A stretch of 52,298 nucleotides of DNA from JAYVJH01 sp043777595 (lineage in GTDB: Bacteria > Bacteroidota > Bacteroidia > Cytophagales > Spirosomataceae): NCBI GenBank assembly GCA_043777595.1, contig JAYWHT010000043.1, positions 1 through 52,298 of the forward strand, in the 5' to 3' direction. A model generated the notes under the pieces. That model ran no database searches. It was given only the letters and a program-made list of their open reading frames with translations, and had not been told where the DNA came from. Positions within the stretch are counted from its first letter, which is position 1, and the number at the start of each line of letters is the position of its first letter. This document shows, one piece after another, positions 1 to 8,389 of the stretch. The position numbers were made by a program, and so were the translations under genes.

Positions 1-61
1 AATGTTCCAACTATTTTTCTGATTTTAGTGTCATAGAAAAAGAAACTTAAAAACGACTGCT

Positions 62-1345
62 ATGAAAAAAACTATTATCGCCACTCTCCTACTCGTCAGT
101 TACCTACAAATAGCTTGTACTGACAAATGTGAACAAACTCGCAAATATAAAAGATACACGCCTGTTACGGTTACGGTTGCCGACATTCAGCAGAGCATTA
201 AGACCATACCAGCCAAAGCCTTAGAGAACCCTGGCAAGATTTATACCGTCGGCAATTATTTGTTTATCAATGAAATAAAAAAGGGTATTCATATCATCGA
301 CAACAGTAATCCTTCTGCACCACGTACTGTTTCGTTTTTGAGTATCTTGGGCAATGGCGACATGGCCGTCAGAGGTAATATTTTGTATGCCGACAGTTAT
401 TCAGAATTAGTAGCCCTCAACATCGCCGACCCGCTCAATATCAAAGAAGTAGGCCGAGTGAGTGGTGTGTTTCAGTTAGGGCAGTTTGACGGAGTGTGGT
501 GGAACTACAATGCCCAGTCGAACTTAATCAGCGACCAGCGTATGGACATCGTAACCGAAACCATCAAAACCAACTGCGAAGACGGCAATAGTAGTAGTGT
601 ATCGCCGTGGGGTTGGGGTATTCAGTCATTTGCCTTTGACTCAAAAACTGCCGCCCCAACAAGCGCCAATCCGTCGAGTGGGCAGGGCGGTTCTATGGCT
701 CGTTTTACTCTCTACGACAATTTTTTATACACAGTCGGGCAAAGTAATTTACAACTATTTAACATCAAAAATACAAGTCAGCCCATAAAAGCAGCCAACA
801 TCAATCTGGGCTGGGGTATCGAAACTATTTTTCCATACAAAGACAAACTGTTTATTGGCTCAACGACTGGTATGTATATTTTTGACAATAAAAACCCCGA
901 AAACCCAGTTCAAATGTCTGTTTTTCAGCATGCTATGGCTTGCGACCCTGTTGTTGTAGAAGGCAACAGAGCTTACGTTACCCTACGCTCTGGCACAACC
1001 TGCAACCGTGGTCTCAATCAGTTGGACGTGGTTGATATAGCCGACCTTCGCAACCCAAAACTACTCAAATCGTACCCAATGCAAAACCCGCATGGGTTAG
1101 GCATTGCTTTACCCAATTTGTTTTTGTGTGAAGGTAAATACGGCCTCAAATCGTTTGATGCCACTAATGATTTTGACATCAAACAAATGGAACACTTGAC
1201 TGATATGGACGCTTATGACGTGATTCCGTTGAACAGCAAAACTTTGTTGATGATTGGCAAAGACGGTTTTTATCAGTTCGATTATTCTAATCCGAAACAA
1301 TTAAAATTACTAAGTAAAATTCCAGTCAATAGAGTTAATATTTGA
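62..1345 (+). CDS. LVIVD-repeat lipoprotein
   Basis: Predicted surface or periplasmic lipoprotein of 427 residues. The N-terminus is a lipoprotein signal with a lipobox ending at Cys19 (LQIAC). The body repeats a beta-propeller-like unit of about 45 residues ending in hydrophobic-Asp-Asn-Pro strings such as GIHIIDNSNPSAP, GMYIFDNKNPENP and QLDVVDIADLRNP. This is the pattern of the LVIVD repeat family, which is common in Bacteroidota and has no assigned reaction. The ATG at 62 directly precedes the signal peptide. The stop codon lies inside a short-word repeat that continues to 1429. The next gene on the same strand begins 93 nt later. The family call is fairly sure; the function is unknown. 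Confidence 0.85.
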   Translation: MKKTIIATLLLVSYLQIACTDKCEQTRKYKRYTPVTVTVADIQQSIKTIPAKALENPGKIYTVGNYLFINEIKKGIHIIDNSNPSAPRTVSFLSILGNGDMAVRGNILYADSYSELVALNIADPLNIKEVGRVSGVFQLGQFDGVWWNYNAQSNLISDQRMDIVTETIKTNCEDGNSSSVSPWGWGIQSFAFDSKTAAPTSANPSSGQGGSMARFTLYDNFLYTVGQSNLQLFNIKNTSQPIKAANINLGWGIETIFPYKDKLFIGSTTGMYIFDNKNPENPVQMSVFQHAMACDPVVVEGNRAYVTLRSGTTCNRGLNQLDVVDIADLRNPKLLKSYPMQNPHGLGIALPNLFLCEGKYGLKSFDATNDFDIKQMEHLTDMDAYDVIPLNSKTLLMIGKDGFYQFDYSNPKQLKLLSKIPVNRVNI

Positions 1346-1429
1346 ATGACTGAGTGATAGAATGATCGAATACAAGCCACTTTACCCCATCATTCTATCA
1401 CTCAGTCATTCTATCACTCATTCATTATT
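1344..1429. repeat. octamer-word inverted repeat spacer
   Basis: The left arm 1345-1365 and right arm 1390-1410 are perfect 21-bp inverted repeats around a 24-nt loop. Both arms have an 8-bp period: GAATGACT, GAGTGATA, GAATGATC on the left, and TCATTCTA, TCACTCAG, TCATTCTA, TCACTCAT on the right. The right arm continues past the pairing region to 1429. The transcript could form a long hairpin between the two genes. The left arm overlaps the stop codon of the LVIVD gene. Confidence 0.85.
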
Positions 1430-1438
1430 TTAACAGCC

Positions 1439-2035
1439 ATGAAAAAAATATTTTCTTTACTTTTAGTAGCCTTTTCTACATCGGTTTTTGCCCAACAAAA
1501 GCCCGCTTTCAAACCTCACTTTTTAAATATGACAGAGTTTGGTGGGCTTTTTGGGAGGGTTGTTTATGATGTCAATAACTGGAACGGTACATTTAGAGAA
1601 GAAGTAGCCAATCGGCTTAGTTTTACGCTTCAAACATTCAACGGCGTGCGGCTCAAACCACGGCTGGCAGTAGGAGCTACGGTTGGGGTAGATTGGTACA
1701 AAACCGCACTCATTATGCCAGTTGCCGCAGGTGTTCGGTACGATTTGGCCAAGAATAGTACTAAACAATCAGCTTTTTTTGCTTCGCTCGATGCTGGTTA
1801 TGGCATTGGTTCGTTTCATGCCAACGCCACCGACTATACAACAAGCGGCGGCCTAATGGTTAGCCCTGGTGTGGGGTTTAGGATTGGCCTCAAAAGCGAG
1901 TCGGCTCTGCTCATATCGCTCAGTTACAAACATCAGCAAGTACAAGTTACAAAACCACTCGGCTGGGGCGAAATAGAAAAATACGAAAACCGTGTCTATA
2001 ACCGCATGGCGTTTAGAATTGGGGTGAGTTTTTGA
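1439..2035 (+). CDS. small outer-membrane beta-barrel protein
   Basis: A 198-residue exported protein. It begins with a Sec signal peptide ending near VFAQQ (residues 1-19). It continues with alternating strands rich in Gly, Tyr and Phe (for example VGATVGVDWYKTALIMPVAAG and GYGIGSFHANATDY) and ends in the aromatic terminus FRIGVSF. This is typical of small 8-stranded barrel proteins of Bacteroidota. No catalytic motif is seen. It follows the LVIVD lipoprotein on the same strand, so co-expression is possible although a hairpin repeat lies between. Its stop is 4 bp from the stop of the convergent membrane gene. The fold is likely; the role is unknown. Confidence 0.75.
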   Translation: MKKIFSLLLVAFSTSVFAQQKPAFKPHFLNMTEFGGLFGRVVYDVNNWNGTFREEVANRLSFTLQTFNGVRLKPRLAVGATVGVDWYKTALIMPVAAGVRYDLAKNSTKQSAFFASLDAGYGIGSFHANATDYTTSGGLMVSPGVGFRIGLKSESALLISLSYKHQQVQVTKPLGWGEIEKYENRVYNRMAFRIGVSF

Positions 2036-2039
2036 ATTT

Positions 2040-3185
2040 TTACATCAAAAAGAACCCCATCGCACTGGTTTTAGTAGCCAATGGGTGTAAAAAACAAGCA
2101 AGAGCAACCAGAAGCAATATGTTTCTGAGTCGCTTTTGTTTTGTGTTTTGGCTCAAAAAAACCAAACACGGAAACAGTACCATATACGAAAACGCAGAGC
2201 TGCGGGTAGTATCATAAATAGTCATCGAAAGTACAAGATTGACAACCAAACACGCTACCAATATCAGTAACCGCAGGTAATCTTTGCACCAAGCCATAGC
2301 CACAAAAGCCAGTACAACTACCAACCAAAGTGCCTCCAAGCCCCAGCCGATTTTGAATCCCCAAACTCTTAGATTAGCTGGTAGATTTCTCCCAAATTCG
2401 CTATTGTCGTAAGTATCGTGTAGCCCTAAGTGTTTGGTGAGATAAAAATAGCGCACGAGCCAATAAAAAACCCATGAAGCAACGACGACCAACATTTGTA
2501 CGTTGGGTGTCCAACTGATGGGTTTTTTGGCTTGCCATTGTGGCGCAAACCACCACCACAAAAACACAAAACCACCAGCCACAAAAGCCCGTTCATCGTT
2601 CCAGAAAGCGAGTTGAGTAAAAATAAAGATAAGTGCGGGCTGCCTAAAATAAATGGCCATGAACAAAAAGAAGTACGAATAAAAATCTTCGTAGCCCGAA
2701 AAATCTATCCAAAACGACATACCAACGTAAGTTGTAGCAATGGCAATGACTGCATAAAAAGCCGCTATCGGGTCGTTGAGTGTTTTACTAAAAAACTGAA
2801 ATAGTAATTTAAAAAACACTATTCCCAACACCAACTGTATAAAATACAACCAAAACGAAGCTGGATATAAATGAAAGACTCTGACAAAAACCGCAGTCGT
2901 GAGCCGATACGTTCGGTTGGCCAAACTCGACCCAGCCTCATAGACGTGATTGACACTAAACTGGCGAGCTCTGTCGGTGGCAGTTGAGTAGGCGTAGTAT
3001 TCTTGACCCGAATTGAGGGCTTCAAAGTACTTTTTGTACTGGTCGAGCGGAACAATATTACCAAAAATAGCAATTATAGATATAACTGCCGCCATAAATG
3101 CTACTTTCCAGTTTCCAAATCGTGATGTAGCCATGGTTTCTATTTTTTTTTCGAGGCTGGTCTGTATTTCTTTTATTGCGTCCAT
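2040..3185 (-). CDS. unrecognised multi-pass membrane protein
   Basis: A 381-residue protein that I do not recognise. A short charged N-terminal segment (residues 1-27, helical, KK-rich) is followed by a hydrophobic stretch from about residue 28. A soluble loop of about 60 residues containing EYYAYSTATDRARQF follows, then eight or nine further membrane helices to the end. The long first loop followed by many helices resembles membrane glycosyltransferases or polymerases, but no signature motif supports that. The ATG at 3185 is preceded by a good -7 box (TAGTTTTG, complement of 3213-3220), giving a leader of about 20 nt. The gene converges on the beta-barrel gene. Confidence 0.7.
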   Translation of the reverse strand: MDAIKEIQTSLEKKIETMATSRFGNWKVAFMAAVISIIAIFGNIVPLDQYKKYFEALNSGQEYYAYSTATDRARQFSVNHVYEAGSSLANRTYRLTTAVFVRVFHLYPASFWLYFIQLVLGIVFFKLLFQFFSKTLNDPIAAFYAVIAIATTYVGMSFWIDFSGYEDFYSYFFLFMAIYFRQPALIFIFTQLAFWNDERAFVAGGFVFLWWWFAPQWQAKKPISWTPNVQMLVVVASWVFYWLVRYFYLTKHLGLHDTYDNSEFGRNLPANLRVWGFKIGWGLEALWLVVVLAFVAMAWCKDYLRLLILVACLVVNLVLSMTIYDTTRSSAFSYMVLFPCLVFLSQNTKQKRLRNILLLVALACFLHPLATKTSAMGFFLM

Positions 3186-3212
3186 TCAGATTGTTGAGTA
3201 ACATTATTTTTG

Positions 3213-3220
3213 CAAAACTA
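3213..3220 (-). promoter_or_regulatory. Bacteroidota -7 box for the membrane protein gene
   Basis: TAGTTTTG on the minus strand matches TAnnTTTG exactly, 28 nt upstream of the ATG at 3185. A TTG at the usual -33 distance is not evident. An opposite-strand match (TATTTTTG, 3205-3212) abuts it. Confidence 0.45.
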
Positions 3221-3322
3221 CACAAAACGCCATTTTTTTCTGTTTCTTTTTTTAGTTAAGAATCATTACCTTAGCAACTTCAAAACCAACAACAGTATTT
3301 GAACTTTATTTATAATCAAATC

Positions 3323-3553
3323 ATGGCCAGATTAACATTGGAAATTGAAGACAAACAACTCAGTTTTTTCAAAAAATTGATTCAAAATTTTAAGTTTGTA
3401 CAAGTACAAGAAACGGCCGAACTGGACGGCGACACCGACGACGAAATCAGAGAAAACATACGCCGAGGCGTTGCCCAGATGCGGCTCGTTGAAGAAGGCA
3501 AAATGAAGACTACTCCACTTAAAGATTTTTTAAAAGAATTAGATGGCGTATAA
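3323..3553 (+). CDS. antitoxin-like small protein
   Basis: A 76-residue acidic protein. I chose the ATG at 3323 (MARLTLEIED) over the longer frame from 3299 because the extra residues look like untranslated leader. An N-terminal hydrophobic strand and helix are followed by an acidic, helical C-terminus (DTDDEIRENIRRGVAQMRLVEEG) ending KDFLKEL. This is the arrangement of Bacteroidota antitoxins paired with RelE/ParE toxins, where the C-terminal tail wraps the toxin. The stop overlaps an ATG at 3543 that opens a broken toxin frame, which supports the antitoxin reading. The partner is no longer functional, so this is probably an orphan antitoxin. Confidence 0.65.
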   Translation: MARLTLEIEDKQLSFFKKLIQNFKFVQVQETAELDGDTDDEIRENIRRGVAQMRLVEEGKMKTTPLKDFLKELDGV

Positions 3554-3652
3554 GTTAGAGACTATTTAGTGTCTATTTATGACAAATCCGGACAGTCGGA
3601 CATTGACGATAGCGAACTGAATAGGCTTTTAAAAATCATTGACCAAAACTAA
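3543..3652 (+). pseudogene. remnant of a RelE/ParE-type toxin
   Basis: An ATG at 3543 overlaps the antitoxin stop and reads MAYKLETI before a stop, as a toxin start would. In the other frame, the text up to the TAA at 3650 reads YLVSIYDKSGQSDIDDSE followed by LNRLLKIIDQN. That closely resembles the C-terminal end of RelE-like toxins of this phylum (a hydrophobic strand, then YDKS, an acidic turn and a final helix). The roughly 60-80 central codons are missing, so the toxin appears to have been removed by an internal deletion that left both ends. Family recognition is from memory of the motif. Confidence 0.55.
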
Positions 3653-3669
3653 ACCCAACAAGTGGCACC

Positions 3670-4623
3670 ATGTTAAGCAGAGTTGCAGATTCGATATACT
3701 GGATGAACCGCTACATAGAGCGAGCCGAAAACTATGCCCGTTTTATGGGTGTAAATTTCAATTTGGCCTTGGACTTACCGCCCAATGTCGATGAACAATG
3801 GGAGCCGTTGCTTATTGCAACTGCCGACCACTATGTTTTTTATCAGTTTTATGAAGAAGCCAGTCGTGAAAATGTCATTGATTTTATGACTTTCGACAAG
3901 CGAAATCCTAATTCGATTTATAACTGTATAGCTTCTGCCCGTGAAAATGCCCGCACTGTCAGAGAGACTATCTCAAAAGAAATGTGGGAAAACCTCAACC
4001 AGCTATATCTTTGGCTCAGAGATGCCAAGCCTGGCCGTGAACTGAATCTGATGCAAGATTTTTATACACAAATCAAAAACGGAACGCAACTTTATTATGG
4101 CGTTATAGACTCGACCATTACCCGAAACGAAGCCTGGCATTTTGGCCGACTGGGCCGATACTTGGAGCGTGCCGATAAGACATCACGGTTTTTGGACGTA
4201 AAATATTTTACGCTCTTGCCCGACACCGACAAGATGGGTTCGACCTTAGACTTGGTGATGTGGACGGCAGTTCTCAAATCGGTAAGTGCTTATAATATGT
4301 ATCGGCAGCAGCACCAAGTGCTGACACCGACTCACATCGTTGAGTTTTTGATGTTGGACAAACTTTTTCCACGCTCAATGGCGCATAGCATCAGGCAAGC
4401 TGAATTGTCGTTATATACTATCTCAGGCACTCAAATTACAAACGGATTTACGAACCGTGCCGAAAAACTAACAAGTAAACTACGTGCCGAAATAGAATTT
4501 ACAGAAATAGAAGATATTTTTAAGACTGGTCTGCATCAATATTTAGACCATTTTCAGACTCAAAACAACGAAGTCGGCTCGGTTGTGTTTGAAACTTATT
4601 TTGATAACAAATCTATAAATTGA
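3670..4623 (+). CDS. alpha-E domain protein (DUF403)
   Basis: A 317-residue, mostly helical soluble protein beginning MLSRVADSIYWMNRYIERAE, the hallmark N-terminus of the alpha-E family (usual length about 310, so complete). The family is encoded with circularly permuted ATP-grasp enzymes, transglutaminase-like proteins and Anbu peptidases. It has been predicted from genome context to act in a peptide-ligation or modification pathway whose chemistry is unproven. Here it opens a four-gene run: 23 nt to the glycosyltransferase, then 6 and 23 nt to Anbu and the transglutaminase. The ATP-grasp partner is not present in this window. Confidence 0.9.
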   Translation: MLSRVADSIYWMNRYIERAENYARFMGVNFNLALDLPPNVDEQWEPLLIATADHYVFYQFYEEASRENVIDFMTFDKRNPNSIYNCIASARENARTVRETISKEMWENLNQLYLWLRDAKPGRELNLMQDFYTQIKNGTQLYYGVIDSTITRNEAWHFGRLGRYLERADKTSRFLDVKYFTLLPDTDKMGSTLDLVMWTAVLKSVSAYNMYRQQHQVLTPTHIVEFLMLDKLFPRSMAHSIRQAELSLYTISGTQITNGFTNRAEKLTSKLRAEIEFTEIEDIFKTGLHQYLDHFQTQNNEVGSVVFETYFDNKSIN

Positions 4624-4646
4624 GCCATTGAGTGTAAATTTGCAGT

Positions 4647-5612
4647 ATGCTAAAACCAAAAAAACTACTAATTGTTGTTCCCTGTTACAACGAGCAAGAG
4701 GTATTATTCAAAACTCATGAAGTACTGAACGACTATCTCAGCCAGTGGAAATCAAAGGGCTTGATAGACGGGCATAGCCAAATATGCTTTGTCAATGACG
4801 GTAGCCGAGATAGTACATGGCCAATTATTACTGACCTTTGCTCCCAAAATGAGAGTATTATGGGAGTCAATCTGTCTCGTAACTTTGGTCATCAGAGTGC
4901 TATTTTGGCGGGCTTGATGCCGCATATCGAAGCCTTCGACTGCTTTGTAACGATTGACGCCGACCTGCAAGACGATGCCAGCGTGATAGAACAAATGATA
5001 GCGCAACATCAGTCTGGGGCAATGGTGGTATATGGTGTCAGAAACGACCGCCAGACCGATAGCTGGTTCAAACGCCAAACGGCTGAGTTTTTTTATAAAC
5101 TTATGCTCAAAATGGGAGTACCGTTAGTGTTCAATCATGCCGATTTTAGATTGGTCGATAGGCGTGTGTTGCAAGAGTTTTCGGGTTTTAGAGAAGTCAA
5201 TTTGTTTTTGCGAGGTCTTATTCCGCTCATTGGTTTTAGAAGCGAAAAGGTATTTTACAAACGACAAAAACGAGAGGCAGGCGAGTCCAAATATCCCCTT
5301 AGCAAAATGTTGGTTTTTGCTTGGAATGGCGTTACGTCGTTTAGCACCTTTCCCATGAAATTAGTTTTGTATTTTGGTTTCTTCAATTTTTTTATTGCCG
5401 TAGCTATTGCTGCCTATATTTTAGTGTCCTATTTGTCAGGCCATATAGTGCCTGGCTGGACTTCGATAGTGCTACCGATGACGTTTTTTAGTGGCTCAAA
5501 TATGGTAGCCATAGGGCTTATTGGCGAATATGTTGGTAAAATTTATGAAGAAGTAAAGAGCCGTCCACGTTATATTGTCGATGAATTTGTAAATAGCCCC
5601 AATCAAAAATAG
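4647..5612 (+). CDS. GT2 family glycosyltransferase, GtrB/DPM1-like
   Basis: A 321-residue membrane-anchored glycosyltransferase. The N-terminal GT-A fold starts LLIVVPCYNEQEVL, has CFVNDGSRDST for nucleotide binding and DADLQDD as the metal-binding acidic motif (about residues 110-116). Two C-terminal membrane helices lie at about residues 235-260 and 270-295, as in GtrB/ArnC enzymes that load a sugar onto polyprenyl phosphate at the inner membrane face. It sits 23 nt behind the alpha-E gene and 6 nt before Anbu, so it is clearly co-transcribed with them. That placement is unusual for Anbu loci as I know them. The sugar and acceptor cannot be deduced. Confidence 0.88.
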   Translation: MLKPKKLLIVVPCYNEQEVLFKTHEVLNDYLSQWKSKGLIDGHSQICFVNDGSRDSTWPIITDLCSQNESIMGVNLSRNFGHQSAILAGLMPHIEAFDCFVTIDADLQDDASVIEQMIAQHQSGAMVVYGVRNDRQTDSWFKRQTAEFFYKLMLKMGVPLVFNHADFRLVDRRVLQEFSGFREVNLFLRGLIPLIGFRSEKVFYKRQKREAGESKYPLSKMLVFAWNGVTSFSTFPMKLVLYFGFFNFFIAVAIAAYILVSYLSGHIVPGWTSIVLPMTFFSGSNMVAIGLIGEYVGKIYEEVKSRPRYIVDEFVNSPNQK

Positions 5613-5618
5613 TAAATA

Positions 5619-6350
5619 ATGACCTATTGTCTTGGAATAAAAGTACAGTCGGGCTTGGTAGCCATCGCCGACACACGCCTGACGGCAGGAACAGAAGTAA
5701 CGACAGCAAAAAAAATATCTACCCATCAAATCGGTTCACATTCACTTTTTATAATGACTTCGGGCTTGCGCTCGGTCAGAGATAAGGCCATTATTTATTT
5801 TAATGAAACAATAGAAAAAGAAGGCCAAAGTTTTAGGCGGCTACACGAAGCTGCAACGGCCTTTGGCCAACAAATAAGACGAGTGGCTACCGAAGACAGG
5901 GAGTTTTTGGAAGATGCCGGGTTGGCTTTTAATCTTCATGCCATTATTGGTGGTAAATTAGAAGCCGACGACGACCACAAACTTTTTTTGCTATACCCAC
6001 AAGGCAACTGGGTTGGCAAAGAGACTGACGAAACACACCCGTTTTTTGCAATCGGCAACTCAAATTATGGCAAACCGCTTATATTTAGAAGTTTACATTC
6101 AGAATCTTCGCTATCAGAAGCTCTCAAAATTGCCTTTTTGTCCTTTGACTCCACTCGTGTAAGTGCCAACGATGTGGACTATCCGCTCGACGTGGTGATG
6201 TACGATAACGAAACAAAAAAAATGATAGAACATCGCTTTGAAAAAGACGACCTCGCTCATTTGTCCTTGCAGTGGAGTATGTTGCTCAAAAATTCAGTTC
6301 AGCGGCTACCCAACGACTGGATGGCCGTGGTATTGAATCAGATTGAGTAA
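5619..6350 (+). CDS. Anbu-type proteasome-like peptidase
   Basis: A 243-residue N-terminal-nucleophile hydrolase of the Anbu (ancestral beta subunit) family. After removal of Met1 the new N-terminus is Thr, the expected nucleophile (MTYCLGIKV). Counting that Thr as 1, Asp17 in IADTR and a Lys at 30-31 (AKKI) match the Thr-Asp-Lys centre of proteasome beta subunits. Length agrees with the family (about 240). Anbu forms cytoplasmic rings or helices and is nearly always encoded with alpha-E, transglutaminase-like and ATP-grasp genes. Here the first two are present in the same operon. Its substrate is unknown. The ATG at 5619 is forced by the need for Thr at position 2. Confidence 0.9.
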   Translation: MTYCLGIKVQSGLVAIADTRLTAGTEVTTAKKISTHQIGSHSLFIMTSGLRSVRDKAIIYFNETIEKEGQSFRRLHEAATAFGQQIRRVATEDREFLEDAGLAFNLHAIIGGKLEADDDHKLFLLYPQGNWVGKETDETHPFFAIGNSNYGKPLIFRSLHSESSLSEALKIAFLSFDSTRVSANDVDYPLDVVMYDNETKKMIEHRFEKDDLAHLSLQWSMLLKNSVQRLPNDWMAVVLNQIE

Positions 6351-6373
6351 AAAATTGTTATCTCATAAAAATC

Positions 6374-7213
6374 ATGCAAATACACGTTCGGCACGAGTTT
6401 CGTTATACTTACAGCAACTCTGTAAAATTAGGGCCACACATATTGCATTTGGCACCCAAAGCCTATCCACACCAGCGTATCATTGGTTACGACTTGGTTA
6501 TTGAGCCGCAGCCTGTCAAGATTGTCAAAAATATGTCGGTAGAAAGCAACATTCAGCACGTGGTTTTTTTTGGCGACAACACCAGTTATCTCACTATCAA
6601 GACCAACGTCATAGTTCAGTCAGACGATTTTAATGTTTTTGATTTTTTGCTTTATCCCTTCGATACCCAACAGCTACCTTTCAACTATCCTGAAAACATC
6701 AGAACGCTGCTACACCCATACCTACAACGAGATGGTGTAACGATGGCCATAGATAATTTTGCACGGCAAATAGCCAACACAGCCAAATGGCAGACAGTTA
6801 ATTTTTTGACTCACTTGTGCCAATATATCCATCAAAATTTTGTCTATGAACGCCGAGAAGAAGGCTTACCTTACCCACCCGAACACACCCTGACAACCAA
6901 AAAAGGTACTTGTCGAGACTTTGCACAGTTGTTTATAGCCACTTGCCGCAGTACGGGCTTGGCAGCTCGGTTTGTGAGTGGGTATTTGTATGGTAGCCAG
7001 CAACAAGCCCACGAACTACACGCTTGGGCAGAGGTATATTTGCCGGGTGCGGGTTGGCGGGGTTTTGACCCTACCGAAGGTGGGGCCGTTATCAACAACC
7101 ATATTTATTTGGCCACATCGGTTGATGCCGCCCTTATTACCCCAGTAGCAGGTACATTTGGTGGCGATGGGCAGTCTTTGCTGTTGGCTGAGGTAGATGT
7201 GTGGGAGGTCTAA
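6374..7213 (+). CDS. transglutaminase-like cysteine peptidase
   Basis: A 279-residue protein with the bacterial transglutaminase-like N-terminal region (residues 1 to about 130, beta-rich, starting MQIHVRHEFRYTY) followed by the papain-like catalytic core. The triad is visible: Cys in KKGTCRDFAQLFI, His in HELHAWAEVYLPG and Asp in WRGFDPTEG. No signal peptide is present, so it is cytoplasmic like Anbu and alpha-E. It is the last gene of the operon, 23 nt after Anbu, and its stop is 3 bp from the stop of a convergent ATPase gene. It probably acts as a protease or amidase on the product of the cluster; the substrate is unknown. Confidence 0.9.
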   Translation: MQIHVRHEFRYTYSNSVKLGPHILHLAPKAYPHQRIIGYDLVIEPQPVKIVKNMSVESNIQHVVFFGDNTSYLTIKTNVIVQSDDFNVFDFLLYPFDTQQLPFNYPENIRTLLHPYLQRDGVTMAIDNFARQIANTAKWQTVNFLTHLCQYIHQNFVYERREEGLPYPPEHTLTTKKGTCRDFAQLFIATCRSTGLAARFVSGYLYGSQQQAHELHAWAEVYLPGAGWRGFDPTEGGAVINNHIYLATSVDAALITPVAGTFGGDGQSLLLAEVDVWEV

Positions 7214-7216
7214 GTA

Positions 7217-8389
7217 TCACAAAACAATTATACTACTAATAGTTGGCCAAAGTGTTGTAATATTACAAACCCATATAGTATCGTCAATCTTAAAATCACT
7301 GGCCGACGGTGTTACTATTATAATCGGTATATGATTCAAATCTTGTTGTGCAATTAAGTTGCCCTTTGTAAGTTTGGGAGTATTGCTGTATTTTATTTCA
7401 AAACCTAAAATAGCAATATCACCTCTGACCAATACTAAGTCAAGCTCAGTACCATCGGCAGTTCTATAAAAATAGGGTTTGATGTGATGAGGTAAATTAG
7501 CTATAATTTGTTGAATAACATAACCCTCCCACGAGTTGCCTACATACTGACTACCTGTAAGCATATCCATATTGCTTATTGCCGCCAAAGAGTGAAACGA
7601 GCCCGAGTCTCTAAAATAAAACTTGGGTGCTTTAACAATTCGTTTACTGATATTGATAAAAAAAGGATGCAAACGGCGTATTAAAAAAGCCGACTCAAAA
7701 AAATCTAAATAACGACTTATAGTAGGGCTTGACAGCCCCATAGAGCGGCATAAATTGTTGATGTTTAGTAAATTACCATGAACCCCTACCAATATTGTAA
7801 GTAAATTTCGGATAACAACAGGGGATGCACCAAGACCCAAAATTGGTAGCTCTCGCTCAACATAACCCATCACAAAGTCACCCAGACGACGATAGGCTGT
7901 TTTATCGGTATTTGCCAATAAAATATTTGGAAAGCCACCTCTCCACCAGTGTGTCTGATAAGTAATGTTGTGTTTTATTTCTTCAAAAAAAACAGGAGCG
8001 AGTTCGATATATGAAATACGCCCGGCCAATGATTCTGAACTTTTGACCAATAATTCGGGAGAAGCCGAACCTAACAAAACAAATCTACCAGCAACTCTAT
8101 GTTTGTCTATCAACGACCGCAAAATCGGAAAAAGTTGTGGCATACGTTGTATTTCATCAATAATGATGAGTTCATCTTGCCTTTCATTAAGGTACAGTTC
8201 AGGGTTTTGCAAACGATTAGTGTCTTCAACAGATTCTAAATCTAAATAAATAGTTGGTTTTTGGAAATGCTTTTCTAAGGCTTTGGCTAATGTAGTTTTA
8301 CCAACCTGCCGTGGCCCCAACAATGCCAATGCTGGCATATCTTCAATTAGTTCAAGTAGTTCGGCAGTTATTTTTCGCTCTATCATCAT
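7217..8389 (-). CDS. AAA ATPase with DUF4143 domain
   Basis: A 390-residue ATPase of the family often annotated as AAA_14 plus DUF4143. Walker A is LLGPRQVGKTTLAKAL (about residues 22-37) and Walker B is ELIIIDEIQRMP. A sensor-like LLGSASPELL follows. The C-terminal DUF4143 part includes a winged-helix-like segment (SSPTISRYLDFFESA) and ends with a PD-(D/E)XK-like core (TELDLVLVRGD, then FEIKYS). The family is widespread in mobile and accessory positions; its biological role is not settled. Two adjacent ATGs (8389 and 8386) are possible starts. A near-perfect 37-bp palindrome starts on the first of them, which suggests autoregulation. Confidence 0.85.
   Translation of the reverse strand: MMIERKITAELLELIEDMPALALLGPRQVGKTTLAKALEKHFQKPTIYLDLESVEDTNRLQNPELYLNERQDELIIIDEIQRMPQLFPILRSLIDKHRVAGRFVLLGSASPELLVKSSESLAGRISYIELAPVFFEEIKHNITYQTHWWRGGFPNILLANTDKTAYRRLGDFVMGYVERELPILGLGASPVVIRNLLTILVGVHGNLLNINNLCRSMGLSSPTISRYLDFFESAFLIRRLHPFFINISKRIVKAPKFYFRDSGSFHSLAAISNMDMLTGSQYVGNSWEGYVIQQIIANLPHHIKPYFYRTADGTELDLVLVRGDIAILGFEIKYSNTPKLTKGNLIAQQDLNHIPIIIVTPSASDFKIDDTIWVCNITTLWPTISSIIVL

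Noticed and set aside
2032..2217. A short gene on the plus strand after the beta-barrel gene
   Set aside because: It is antisense to the end of the multi-pass membrane gene, with no start signal or recognisable composition.
4635..4642. TAAATTTG as a promoter for the glycosyltransferase gene
   Set aside because: The box is exact, but it lies 4 nt before the ATG with no TTG at 17-23 nt, and the gene sits tightly in an operon.
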